In this document: in pieces, positions 28,748-38,748 of the stretch
How positions within the stretch are numbered: position 1 is the stretch's first letter
Layout of the letters: every line of letters starts with the position of its first letter
NCBI RefSeq assembly: GCF_014648095.1
Contig: NZ_BMQL01000005.1
Span: forward strand, 1 to 64,000
Source: Deinococcus ruber
GTDB lineage: Bacteria > Deinococcota > Deinococci > Deinococcales > Deinococcaceae
Direction: 5' to 3'
Length of the DNA stretch: 64,000 bases
Position numbers and translations under genes: made by a program
The notes under the pieces: generated by a model
Seen by the model: only the letters and a program-made list of their open reading frames with translations
Databases searched by the model: none
What the model was told of the DNA's origin: nothing

Positions 28748-30139
28748 ATGGCAGAAATAGTGAGTCAGAGCGGCAACAAGGTGGAGTTCAAGGTTACTGT
28801 GCCCGCGAACGAGGTCAGCCGTGCGTATCAGCAGGTCTGGACGGCAGTGGCACGTGACGTGCGCGTTCCCGGCTTCCGTCCTGGCAAGGCTCCCAAGAGC
28901 GTGCTTGCCAAGCGTCTGATGCCCGGATACGTCGAGAACGAGGTGCGTGACCGCCTGCTGGAAGTGCACTATCCGCAGGCCGCCCGCGAGCTGAAGCTGA
29001 ACCTGGTAGACGCCACCATCGACCCCGGCACCCTGAGCGACGGTCAGAGCTTCGACTTCGGCGTGAAGGGCGAGACGTACCCCAAGGTCGTGCTGGGTGA
29101 CTGGAAGACCACCACCCTGAGCGCACAGTCGCCCGAGATCACGGCGGACGTGCTGGAGCAGACCCTGACCGATCTGCGCGAGCGCAACGCCACCTTCGAG
29201 AGCGCCGAGCGCCCCGTGGAAGCCAACGACATGGTGACGATTCAGGAACTGGCCGCCGAGGGCGAGGAAGCCAGCGGCAGCTACCCGGTGTACCTGGACA
29301 TGGCCGAGGCGCACGTGCGTGACGCGCTGCTGGGCAAGAACAAGGGCGACGAGGTGTCGATCACCGTTCCTGCTCATCAGCACGGCGACCACGAGCACCC
29401 CGAGCACACCGTTCAGGTGCGGATCGAAGACATCAAGCACAAGAAGTTGCAGGAGCTGGACGACGCCTTTGCCGCGTCGCTGAACTTCGAGTCGCTCGAC
29501 CGCCTGAAGACCGACCTGAAGAACGAGCTGGAGAACCGCGCCGCCCGCGAAGGTGAGACGGCACGCCGCGAGGAATTCGTGACTGCGCTGGTCGACGGCA
29601 TGCAGGTCGAGATCCCTCAGGCCCTGCTGGAGCGCCGCCGCGAGGCGATGCTGGAAGAGATTCAGGGCGACCTGTCTCGCCAGGGCGTCAAGTGGGACGA
29701 GTACGAGACCTTCATGCAGGAGCAGGGCAAGCTCGACGAGTTCATGGCCGACCTCGCCAAGAATGCCGAGACCCGCGTGCGCCGCGATCTGGCCCTGGAG
29801 CAGCTTGCCGAGGACCTGGGCGTCCAGCTCACCGACACCCAGTTCAATGCCGCGCTGAGCGCCCTGGCCCAGTCGAACAACATGACCATCCAGACGCTCC
29901 GCACGCAGCTCGGGCCGAACGGTCTGAACAGCTATTACGCCAGCATCGTGCGCGAGCAGGCGCTGGGGCAGGCCGTGGCTCAACTGAGCGCAGCCAGCAC
30001 CTCCGCCACCAGCACTGAGGCTGCCGAGGGCGAAGCTGCTCCCGCGACCGAAGAGGCTCCGGCTGCCGAGGCCGAGAGCGAGCAGGCCGCCGCTTCTGAA
30101 CCCGAGAGCACCCCCCAGGAAGACACCCAGACCGAGTAA
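28748..30139 (+). CDS. tig: Trigger factor (ribosome-associated chaperone, prolyl isomerase)
   Basis: 463 aa. The N-terminal ribosome-binding domain carries the signature VPGFRPGKAPKSVL (about residues 35-50). The FKBP-type isomerase domain follows (VEANDMVTIQELAAEG; GKNKGDEVSITVPA), then the helical C-terminal chaperone arms (EETFMQEQ region, LEQLAEDLGVQLTDTQFN). The end is an acidic Ala/Glu/Ser/Pro tail of about 55 residues. The start is fixed by GGGAG 6 nt before ATG; the open frame continues 56 codons upstream without initiation signals. It ends before a strong terminator. Confidence 0.96.
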   Translation: MAEIVSQSGNKVEFKVTVPANEVSRAYQQVWTAVARDVRVPGFRPGKAPKSVLAKRLMPGYVENEVRDRLLEVHYPQAARELKLNLVDATIDPGTLSDGQSFDFGVKGETYPKVVLGDWKTTTLSAQSPEITADVLEQTLTDLRERNATFESAERPVEANDMVTIQELAAEGEEASGSYPVYLDMAEAHVRDALLGKNKGDEVSITVPAHQHGDHEHPEHTVQVRIEDIKHKKLQELDDAFAASLNFESLDRLKTDLKNELENRAAREGETARREEFVTALVDGMQVEIPQALLERRREAMLEEIQGDLSRQGVKWDEYETFMQEQGKLDEFMADLAKNAETRVRRDLALEQLAEDLGVQLTDTQFNAALSALAQSNNMTIQTLRTQLGPNGLNSYYASIVREQALGQAVAQLSAASTSATSTEAAEGEAAPATEEAPAAEAESEQAAASEPESTPQEDTQTE

Positions 30140-30154
30140 GCGAAGCGCTGGGAC

Positions 30155-30196
30155 AGGAGGGAGGAGACGAACACAGTCTCCTCCCTCCTTCTTTAT
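30155..30196 (+). terminator. Intrinsic terminator of tig
   Basis: A perfect 14 bp stem (AGGAGGGAGGAGAC with GTCTCCTCCCTCCT) around a 7 nt loop, followed by TCTTTAT. Confidence 0.92.
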
Positions 30197-30241
30197 CGGC
30201 GCGCTGCTTCGCCGGGCCGCTTTGTCCCGCCTCTCCCCTGC

Positions 30242-30247
30242 TAGCCT
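30242..30247 (+). promoter_or_regulatory. -10 box of a leaderless promoter for the 226 aa membrane protein
   Basis: TAGCCT is followed by 6 nt and the ATG at 30254. No Shine-Dalgarno site is present. Confidence 0.45.
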
Positions 30248-30253
30248 GCCGAT

Positions 30254-30934
30254 ATGACGCTCTCCTCCGTTCCCCAGCCTGCCGAACCCCAGGGCCGCGC
30301 CACGCCGCTTCATTTTGTGCTGGGATACGCCGCCGGAGTGGGCCTGTACTTTCTGGTGAAGGCGCTGAGTGGCCTGAACCCCAACCCCTGCCAGGGACAG
30401 ACGGTGGTGGCGCTGCTGGTGCCGCTGCTGCTCGGGCCGGGCGGCCTGGGCCTGACGGCGAGCCAGTGGAATCGCCCGCCCCGTGCAATCTTCGGGCTGG
30501 GGCTGGTGGTGGCGTCGCTGTTTCCAGCGCTGTTTCTGGCGTCGCGCGATATTGCCAATCTCAGAAATTTCGGCTGCGCGGGCGGCTACGTGGTCATCAG
30601 TCCGGTGGGCGGCAAGGGTCTGTCCGAGATGACGCTGAAGGCGGGCGAGACGCGCAGGCTGCAACTGCGGGTCGGCGGCTTCGATGTGAAGAACCGGGCC
30701 GACGCCTTCGAGCTGAGCGCCGACGCCACCAATCCGCTGCGCTCGGCGGTGCCGCCGCTGAAGGTGACGCTGGAGCGCAGCAGCGGTGTGAAGCTGGGGC
30801 AGGAAGTGCCGATGACCATCGCTGCCGACGCGGGCGGCCCCACCCAGCAGTACACCGTGAACGTGAATGTGATGCAGCCGGGCGGCAGAACGGCCAGCGG
30901 CAGCGTCACGGTCAACGTGGAGGGCATCAAGTGA
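30254..30934 (+). CDS. Membrane protein with extracytoplasmic beta-rich domain, unknown function
   Basis: 226 aa, not recognised. Three hydrophobic segments in the first 110 residues (LHFVLGYAAGVGLYFLVKAL; VVALLVPLLLGPGGLGL; IFGLGLVVASLFPALFLA) are followed by an outside domain of about 115 residues with alternating strands (TRRLQLRVGGF; QQYTVNVNVMQPGG; SGSVTVNVEG), like an immunoglobulin-type or bacterial Ig-like fold. One Cys in the first loop and one in GCAGGYVV could pair. It is followed after 52 bp by menG. Confidence 0.65.
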   Translation: MTLSSVPQPAEPQGRATPLHFVLGYAAGVGLYFLVKALSGLNPNPCQGQTVVALLVPLLLGPGGLGLTASQWNRPPRAIFGLGLVVASLFPALFLASRDIANLRNFGCAGGYVVISPVGGKGLSEMTLKAGETRRLQLRVGGFDVKNRADAFELSADATNPLRSAVPPLKVTLERSSGVKLGQEVPMTIAADAGGPTQQYTVNVNVMQPGGRTASGSVTVNVEGIK

Positions 30935-30986
30935 GGGCGGTACACCTTGCCTTGACCTGCCCGCTCAACTCTGATCTTGTGAGCGT

Positions 30987-31721
30987 ATGAGCATCCCCAG
31001 CGTGGGCGACCAACGTTCCCAGAGTGACCAGCAGCGCAAGGCCGACGACGTGCAGGCCATGTTTGCCAGTATCGCGCCGCGTTACGACCTGCTCAACCGC
31101 CTGCTGAGTGCGGGCATCGACAGGGGCTGGCGTCGGGCTGCCGCCGAGGAAGCGCTGCTGCTGCATCCGGCACGCCTGCTGGACGTGGCGACCGGAACCG
31201 CCGATTTCGCGCTGGAACTCAAGCGCCGCGCTCCAGCGTGCGAGGTGATCGGCTCGGATTTCGTCCCGCAGATGCTGGAGATCGGGCGCGAGAAGGCGAA
31301 GGCGCAGCATCTGGATATTAGATTGGAGGAGGGCGACGCGCTGAACCTGCCGTACCCCGACGCCAGCTTCGACACCATCACCTGCGCGTTCGGCTTCCGC
31401 AATTTTGCCGACTACGCACGCGGTCTGGCCGAGTTCTGGCGCGTGCTGAAGCCTGGGGGCCGCTGCGTGATTCTGGAGTTTCCGCCGCCCGCACCGGGGC
31501 TGTTCGGCAGCGTCTTCCGCTTTTACTTTCAGCACGTGCTGCCGCGTATCGGCGGCCTGATCAGCGGCAATGCGGGCGCGTATACGTACCTGCCCGAAAG
31601 CGTGCTAGCCTTTCCTGCTCCGCAGCGACTGGCACAGCTGATGGTGGCGACAGGCTTCCGCACTCGCTACCGGCTGCTGACCTTCGGAATCGCGGCGGTG
31701 CATGTGGGCGACAAGCTGTAA
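30987..31721 (+). CDS. menG: Demethylmenaquinone methyltransferase
   Basis: 244 aa class I SAM-dependent methyltransferase of the UbiE/MenG family, the last step of menaquinone synthesis. Signature segments: FASIAPRYDLLNRLLSAGID, LLDVATGTADFALELKRR (SAM motif I), ITCAFGFRNFADYARGL and FWRVLKPGGRCVILEF. Deinococci use menaquinone, so MenG is preferred over UbiE. A TTGACC box and a weak TCTTGT box 6 nt before the ATG suggest a leaderless transcript. Confidence 0.93.
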   Translation: MSIPSVGDQRSQSDQQRKADDVQAMFASIAPRYDLLNRLLSAGIDRGWRRAAAEEALLLHPARLLDVATGTADFALELKRRAPACEVIGSDFVPQMLEIGREKAKAQHLDIRLEEGDALNLPYPDASFDTITCAFGFRNFADYARGLAEFWRVLKPGGRCVILEFPPPAPGLFGSVFRFYFQHVLPRIGGLISGNAGAYTYLPESVLAFPAPQRLAQLMVATGFRTRYRLLTFGIAAVHVGDKL

Positions 31722-31798
31722 AGAATCAGGAGGACAGTTCAGCGTTCATCGAGGCGAGCAGGCTGCGCGAAATCGAAAGACAGCCGTCCCGACCCTCT

Positions 31799-32227
31799 CT
31801 ACAGCCACATTCTGTGATCAGCCAGCATGCAGCGATCCTGAATAACTTCGATGCCCACTGCCGAAAGCTGGTGGGCGACCTCGTCGTCGCGGATGCCCTG
31901 CTGCATCCACACCACCTTCGGCAGCGGCTGCATGCTGAGGATGTCTTGCAGGTGCTGATACACCTTATCGGAGCGGCGGAAAATTTCCACCACGTCCACC
32001 GGCTCGGTCAGTTCAGAGACTGTGCTGACGGCGGCGCGTCCGAAGTAGCTTTCGCCCCGCGCCGCCAGCGCCGGATTGACCGGAATGACAGTGTAGCCGT
32101 TGCGGTCGAGGTATTCCGGCACGTAGTACGCAGGCTTTCCGGGGTCGCGGTGAAAGCCGATGACCGCGATGACCTTGCTGTCGCTGAGAACGCGGATCAC
32201 GTCTTCCCTGCTGCTGAGGATGCTCAC
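31799..32227 (-). CDS. CoA-binding (Rossmann) domain protein, YccU-like
   Basis: 142 aa single CoA_binding_2 domain: KVIAVIGFHRDPGKPAYYVPEYL (glycine-poor Rossmann loop typical of the family), YTVIPVNPALA, VVWMQQGIRDDEVAH and a C-terminal VIQDRCMLADH. The role of these proteins is unknown beyond CoA or nucleotide binding. The GTG start overlaps the hemL stop (GTGA), so it is translationally coupled to hemL. Confidence 0.9.
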   Translation of the reverse strand: MSILSSREDVIRVLSDSKVIAVIGFHRDPGKPAYYVPEYLDRNGYTVIPVNPALAARGESYFGRAAVSTVSELTEPVDVVEIFRRSDKVYQHLQDILSMQPLPKVVWMQQGIRDDEVAHQLSAVGIEVIQDRCMLADHRMWL

Positions 32228-33561
32228 TTTGCCTCCTTGAGTTCCTGGAAACTTGCCCGCGCCGCGCTCAGAGTGGCGTTCAGCTCGGCATCATTGTGCG
32301 CCGCCCCCACGAAGATGCTTTCGAACTGGCTGGGTGCCCAGTACACGCCGCGTGCCAGCATTCCCTGAAACCACGCGGCAAAGGCGGCAGTATCCGAACG
32401 GGCCGCGTCGGTGTACGAGGCCACCGGGCCAGCCTGAAAAAAGACCGTGAGCATGCTGCCCACCCGGTTGATGCACACCGTCACGCCCGCGTCGGCGGCA
32501 GCCTGCGCCAGCCCCTGCGCCAGCCGTTCCGTGTAGCTCTCCAGCCGCCCGTACAGGCCGGGATCGCTTTCCAGCGCCGTCAGGGTCGCCAGCCCCGCCG
32601 CCATCGCCAGCGGATTGCCGCTGAGCGTGCCCGCCTGATACACCGGCCCCTGCGGCGACACGTACTCCATCACCTCGGCGCGGCCACCATACGCGCCCAC
32701 CGGCAGCCCGCCCCCGATGATCTTGCCCCAGCAGATCAGGTCGGGCGTCAGGTGCAGCAGCTCGGTCGCGCCGCCCAGCGCCAGCCGGAAGCCGGTCATA
32801 ACTTCATCGGCGATCAGCAGCGTGCCGCCCTCGCGGCTGCGGTGCAGGGCTGCCACAAACTCCGGGGTGGGCAGCAGCACGCCCGCGTTTCCCACGACGG
32901 GTTCAAAGATCACGGCGGCGATTTCGTGGCCCCGCGCCGCCATCAGCGCGTCGAGGGCGGCGGGGTCGTTGTATTCGGTCACCAGCGTCAGGCCCGCGTA
33001 TTCCGGCGGCACACCCGCACTCGACGGAGCCGCCTGCCCCAGATCGTCGGCGTTGGTCATCAGGCCGCTGCCCGCCTCGACCAGCAGCCCATCGGCGTGC
33101 CCGTGGTAGTTGCCCCGGAATTTCAGGATGTACTTGCGCCCGGTAAACCCGCGTGCCAGCCGCAGGGCGCTCATGGTGGCCTCGGTGCCGCTGCTGACGA
33201 AGCGCACCTTCTGCGTGCCGGTCAGCCGCGTGACCAGTTCGGCCAGCGCCACTTCCCGCCAACCGGGCGCACCGAAACTGGTGCCGTGAACCGCCGCTTC
33301 CAGAATGGCTTCCCGAACGCCCGCGTGGTTGTGGCCCAGAATCATCGGCCCCCAGCTGCCGATGTAGTCGAGCAGCGTGTTTCCGTCGGCGTCGGTGAGA
33401 TACGCGCCGTCTGCACTGGCGATGAAGCGCGGCGTACCGCCCACCGACTTGAAGGCGCGAACCGGGGAATTGACTCCGCCCGGCGTGACCTGCCGCGCCC
33501 GCGCGAACAGCTCCTGTGAAACGGTGGTGATGGGCGGCGCGGCCTGAGTGGGTGCGGTCAT
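32224..33561 (-). CDS. hemL: Glutamate-1-semialdehyde 2,1-aminomutase
   Basis: PLP enzyme making 5-aminolevulinate in the C5 pathway of heme synthesis. 445 aa, standard. Motifs: PGGVNSPVRAFKSVGG at the N-terminus, RFVSSGTEATMSALRLARG, NYHGHADGLL, LLIADEVMTGFRLALGGA and the PLP-lysine site CWGKIIGGGLPVGAYGG. It is coupled to the CoA-binding gene downstream. TAAGGT lies 8 nt before the ATG. Confidence 0.96.
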   Translation of the reverse strand: MTAPTQAAPPITTVSQELFARARQVTPGGVNSPVRAFKSVGGTPRFIASADGAYLTDADGNTLLDYIGSWGPMILGHNHAGVREAILEAAVHGTSFGAPGWREVALAELVTRLTGTQKVRFVSSGTEATMSALRLARGFTGRKYILKFRGNYHGHADGLLVEAGSGLMTNADDLGQAAPSSAGVPPEYAGLTLVTEYNDPAALDALMAARGHEIAAVIFEPVVGNAGVLLPTPEFVAALHRSREGGTLLIADEVMTGFRLALGGATELLHLTPDLICWGKIIGGGLPVGAYGGRAEVMEYVSPQGPVYQAGTLSGNPLAMAAGLATLTALESDPGLYGRLESYTERLAQGLAQAAADAGVTVCINRVGSMLTVFFQAGPVASYTDAARSDTAAFAAWFQGMLARGVYWAPSQFESIFVGAAHNDAELNATLSAARASFQELKEAK

Positions 33562-33635
33562 ATCTGCCTACCTTAGCGAGTGCAGCCCAGGGAATATGTG
33601 AATCTGACGCGTGAACGCAATCCCCAAGAAATGCT

Positions 33636-35906
<2,271 letters not shown>

Positions 35907-35912
35907 GGAGGC

Positions 35913-35918
35913 AGTCTA
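35913..35918 (-). promoter_or_regulatory. -10 box of a leaderless dnaX promoter
   Basis: TAGACT on the minus strand, 6 nt before the ATG at 35906. Confidence 0.55.
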
Positions 35919-35936
35919 GAGCCTGGGGGGGCTGGC

Positions 35937-36115
35937 GTTGGTGGGCTGGTGCTGATGGTTGTTGGGGTTGGCGGGTGAGGGGGCGTTCGGAGGCTGCTTG
36001 ATTGCCCCACCCTCCAGCCCCCTACCCAGAGGGCAGGGGGAGCGAACAGATGCGTCAAGCGCTGATCGCAATTTGGAAACGGTGTGCTCGTTCTTCGCCC
36101 GTGGCAACGTTGCAT
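35937..36115 (+). repeat. Left arm of a long imperfect inverted repeat
   Basis: About 175 bp matching the reverse complement of 36487-36657. The best-conserved core runs GGGGGCGTTCGGAGGCTGCTT, then CAGCCCCCTACCCAGAGGGC and AGGGGGAGCGAACAGA. Similarity continues through TTCTTCGCCCGT and GCAACGTT. It is non-coding and lies just upstream of dnaX. Confidence 0.8.
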
Positions 36116-36486
36116 CCTGTTGCAGCCAACGCCGCCACCGCGCTGACTCGCTCCAGTGGGCTTGGTTACTCTTTTCGCCAACGTTGCCAAGCTTGCACGC
36201 CAACGCCGCGACTCAATGCGCCCAAGGCGGTGCGTCGTCCGTGTTTATGGTCTTCCAGGCTCCGCCCCAGATCGTCTACTTTTGGCAGAGAAGCAGAAGC
36301 TCTGGCTTTTTGATGCTGTTGAAGCGGCCTGTGTGGGAATGACAGGGCAGACAAGGCAGATGACTGACCTATGGTTGTGGGCGATTAAGGCCGCGCCCAG
36401 GCAGGGCTTTGACGGCGCTGGATTGGTCACTTCTTCGGCACGAACGAAGCGGCCTTACGCCGGTCGTGGCGCAGAACAGAGCAAGA
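36116..36486. other. Non-coding spacer between the inverted repeat arms
   Basis: About 370 bp with several overlapping short open frames but no convincing gene, transposase motif or RNA. Base composition is less GC-rich than in the flanking genes. It may be the decayed inside of a small mobile element. Confidence 0.5.
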
Positions 36487-36657
36487 TCAAACGTTGCAAC
36501 GGGCGAAGAAAGGGCACGCCGCTTCCAGATGGCGACAGCGCCTGACGCTTCTGTTCGCTCCCCCTGCCCTCTGGGTAGGGGGCTGGGGGGTGGGCAACAA
36601 AGCAGCCTCCGAACGCCCCCTCAATCACCAACCCAAAACCATCTCACCCACCAACAA
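36487..36657 (-). repeat. Right arm of a long imperfect inverted repeat
   Basis: Reverse-complement partner of 35937-36115; the outer end runs into the last codons of the LD-carboxypeptidase gene. A third, partial copy in the same orientation as this arm is at the window start. Confidence 0.8.
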
Positions 36658-37675
36658 CCTCAAACACCCCAGCCCCACGATCAAGCCGCCCCACCGCCCC
36701 CAGCGGCAACGTGAGCTGCGGACTGATATGCCCGAAATCCACATTCGCCAGCACGGGCATAGCCTCTCGCCCCGCCTCCCACAGAACCTTTTTCACCCAC
36801 CCGTACAGCTCTGCCACCATGTCGGGCGTGTACCCACGGGGCCGCGCCAGCACCAGCCCAGCCGCACTTTGCAAAAGGCCCTGCGCCGCGAAATTCCGCA
36901 GCCAGTAGCCGACCTGTGCGGGCGGGGGCACATCCTCCGAGGTTTCCAGGCACAGCAACGCGCCCTGCCACAGCACAGGTTCAGGCCAGCCGGGCGTACC
37001 GTTCAGCATGTCCAGCACTTCCAGACAGCCGCCCATAAGGTGGCCCTGGGCGGGCACGTCGCCCTGAAGCCACGTCCAGCCGTCCGAGCGTTCAAAGGGC
37101 CGCTTCACTTCCTGCAAGTCGGGCTGCTGCCACTCCTGGTGGGCTTGTGTCCACTCGGGAGCCTGCTGGAAATGAAATGCGGCGGCGCTCATGGTGGCCT
37201 GCCGGATGCCCTGTACCGCGAACGGATGCATGCCGCCGAACTCGGCCAGGTCGGTCAGCAGGGCGGGGCCGTGATAGGCCATCACGCCCGCCCTCAGAAA
37301 CTGCATCAGCGTTACGGTGCTGTCGGAGAAGCCCAGAAAAACCTTCGGATGACGGCGAATGGTCTCCAGATTCAGTAGCGGAAGCAGCCGCACGCTGTCA
37401 TCACCGCCGATCATGCTCAGCAGCCCGTGAATGTCGGGATTCTCCAGCGCCCAGTGAAGATCGTCGGCCCTGGCCTGGGGATTGCGGTACAGGTATTCCG
37501 GGCCGCGCAGGGCGTTCGGAGCCGGGATGATGTTCCAGCCGAGTTCGGCCCTGGCCTGCCGCCGTCCGGCCTCGTAGCGATGCAGCACTTCGGTCACAAA
37601 ACCGCTCGACAGGCTGAGAGCAGCGACGGTATCACCCTCTTTAAGCAGGGGTGGGCGCACGAACATGGAAGCCAT
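36644..37675 (-). CDS. LD-carboxypeptidase family protein (S66, MccF/LdcA-like)
   Basis: About 343 aa of the S66 serine peptidase family, which trims the terminal D-Ala of murein tetrapeptides or inactivates peptide-nucleotide antibiotics (MccF). Motifs: VAALSLSSGFVTEVLHRYEAG at the N-terminus, MIGGDDSVRLLPLLN (nucleophile Ser region), KVFLGFSDSTVTLM, and the C-terminal region ending TLPLGAVGRLD with the His-containing VDFGHISPQ. The downstream end overlaps the inverted repeat. GATACT lies 5 nt before the chosen ATG; an ATG 9 nt further in is the alternative. Confidence 0.87.
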   Translation of the reverse strand: MASMFVRPPLLKEGDTVAALSLSSGFVTEVLHRYEAGRRQARAELGWNIIPAPNALRGPEYLYRNPQARADDLHWALENPDIHGLLSMIGGDDSVRLLPLLNLETIRRHPKVFLGFSDSTVTLMQFLRAGVMAYHGPALLTDLAEFGGMHPFAVQGIRQATMSAAAFHFQQAPEWTQAHQEWQQPDLQEVKRPFERSDGWTWLQGDVPAQGHLMGGCLEVLDMLNGTPGWPEPVLWQGALLCLETSEDVPPPAQVGYWLRNFAAQGLLQSAAGLVLARPRGYTPDMVAELYGWVKKVLWEAGREAMPVLANVDFGHISPQLTLPLGAVGRLDRGAGVFEVVGG

Positions 37676-37760
37676 ACGGCAGTATCGCTGCCAGAAGAGC
37701 CAGAGGCCGTGATGTTGCTGCATACAGCCCCTCTATACCCAACTTTTACCACCGGCCTGT

Positions 37761-37766
37761 TAGCCT
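37761..37766 (+). promoter_or_regulatory. -10 box upstream of the uppP leader ORF
   Basis: TAGCCT lies 7 nt before the ATG of a 14-codon ORF (37774), which places the transcript start at that ATG rather than at uppP itself. Confidence 0.45.
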
Positions 37767-37773
37767 GAAGCCC

Positions 37774-37818
37774 ATGACGCCTGCTGTCTTTCCCCCTGTT
37801 TCCCGGAGCCTCTCTTGA
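37774..37818 (+). CDS. Possible 14-residue leader peptide coupled to uppP
   Basis: MTPAVFPPVSRSLS: ATG 7 nt after a TAGCCT box, and a TGA that overlaps the TTG start of uppP (TTGA). The arrangement fits a leaderless upstream ORF that delivers ribosomes to uppP, whose own start has GGAG 6 nt upstream. The peptide itself is not conserved to my knowledge. Confidence 0.3.
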   Translation: MTPAVFPPVSRSLS

Positions 37819-38660
37819 ACGCGCAGATCGACGCCGTGATCCTGGGCGTGGTCGAGGGCCTGACCGAGTTCCTGCCGATCTCATCCACCGGACACCTGAT
37901 CGTGGCCGAAAACCTGCTTCAGTACAAAGACGCGGGCGAGACCTTCACGGTCGTGATTCAGCTCGGCGCGATTCTGGCGGTGGTGTTCTTCTACTGGCGA
38001 CTGCTGCTCTCCAAGCTGGGCGAGCTGTTTCAGGGGCGGCCCGCCGGGGTGCGCTTCTGGGTCAATATCGTGGTGGCCTGTATTCCGGCAGCGGTCATCG
38101 GGCTGCTGTTCGAGAAGAAGATCAAGGGGCTGCTGTTCACGCCCACGGTGGTCGCCATCAGCCTGATCGTGGGCGGCATCATTCTGTATGTGGTCGAGCA
38201 GCGCCGCTCGCAGATGGCCCACGCCGAGGAGCAGGCCGAACCCGACCTCGACAGCATCACCATGCGCCAGGCTCTGTGGGTGGGCGCGGCGCAGGTGCTG
38301 GCGGTCGTGTTTCCCGGCACCTCGCGCTCGGGGGCCAGCATCGTGGGCGGGCTGCTGGCGGGCATGAACCGCGTGACTGCCACCGCGTTCTCGTTCTTTC
38401 TGGGCATTCCGCTGCTGGGCGCGGCGGGGCTGTACAGCCTGTACAAAGCCCGCCACACGCTGTCGCAGGTGGAAGGCGGCACCAGCGCCATGCTGATCGG
38501 CACCGTCATCTCGTTCATCGTGGCGCTGCTGTCGGTGGGCTGGCTGCTGCGCTACGTGTCGCGCAACGATTTTCGGGGGTTTGCCATCTACCGCATCGTG
38601 TTCGGCATCATCATCCTGATTCTGGTGGCAATGAACGTGCTGCACACCACGCCGGCCTGA
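37815..38660 (+). CDS. uppP: Undecaprenyl-diphosphatase
   Basis: Integral membrane phosphatase that recycles the undecaprenyl carrier for peptidoglycan and confers bacitracin tolerance. 281 aa, eight or so helices. Family motifs: AVILGVVEGLTEFLPISSTGH at residues 7-27 (Glu14, Glu18, His27) and FPGTSRSGASIVGGLLAGM. The start codon is TTG with GGAG 6 nt upstream. A hairpin terminator follows 18 nt after the stop. Confidence 0.95.
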   Translation: MNAQIDAVILGVVEGLTEFLPISSTGHLIVAENLLQYKDAGETFTVVIQLGAILAVVFFYWRLLLSKLGELFQGRPAGVRFWVNIVVACIPAAVIGLLFEKKIKGLLFTPTVVAISLIVGGIILYVVEQRRSQMAHAEEQAEPDLDSITMRQALWVGAAQVLAVVFPGTSRSGASIVGGLLAGMNRVTATAFSFFLGIPLLGAAGLYSLYKARHTLSQVEGGTSAMLIGTVISFIVALLSVGWLLRYVSRNDFRGFAIYRIVFGIIILILVAMNVLHTTPA

Positions 38661-38678
38661 ATTTTCCGCCCTTCCCTG

Positions 38679-38713
38679 CTGGCCTGGAAGACGATTCCGG
38701 GCCAGTTTCGTTT
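38679..38713 (+). terminator. Probable terminator of uppP
   Basis: CTGGCC-T-GGAA and TTCC-G-GGCCAG form a stem of ten pairs with one internal mismatch around GACGA, followed by TTTCGTTTC. The weak U-tract lowers confidence. Confidence 0.6.
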
Positions 38714-38736
38714 CTGTGCGGGCAGAGACGGCGTTC

Positions 38737-38742
38737 TATACT
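38737..38742 (+). promoter_or_regulatory. -10 box of a leaderless promoter for the helicase cassette
   Basis: TATACT, one base off consensus, is followed by 6 nt and a GTG. It decides the start of the helicase over a GTG 33 nt upstream and drives the three-gene cassette. Confidence 0.65.
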
Positions 38743-38748
38743 GACCGC

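Noticed and set aside
28682..30664. 660-codon frame antisense to tig
   Set aside because: It covers a well-supported gene and its terminator on the other strand and shows no recognisable domain.
35959..36545. Several short plus-strand frames in the region between dnaX and the LD-carboxypeptidase gene
   Set aside because: They overlap each other and the inverted repeat arms, have no ribosome-binding sites or promoters and no protein-like composition.
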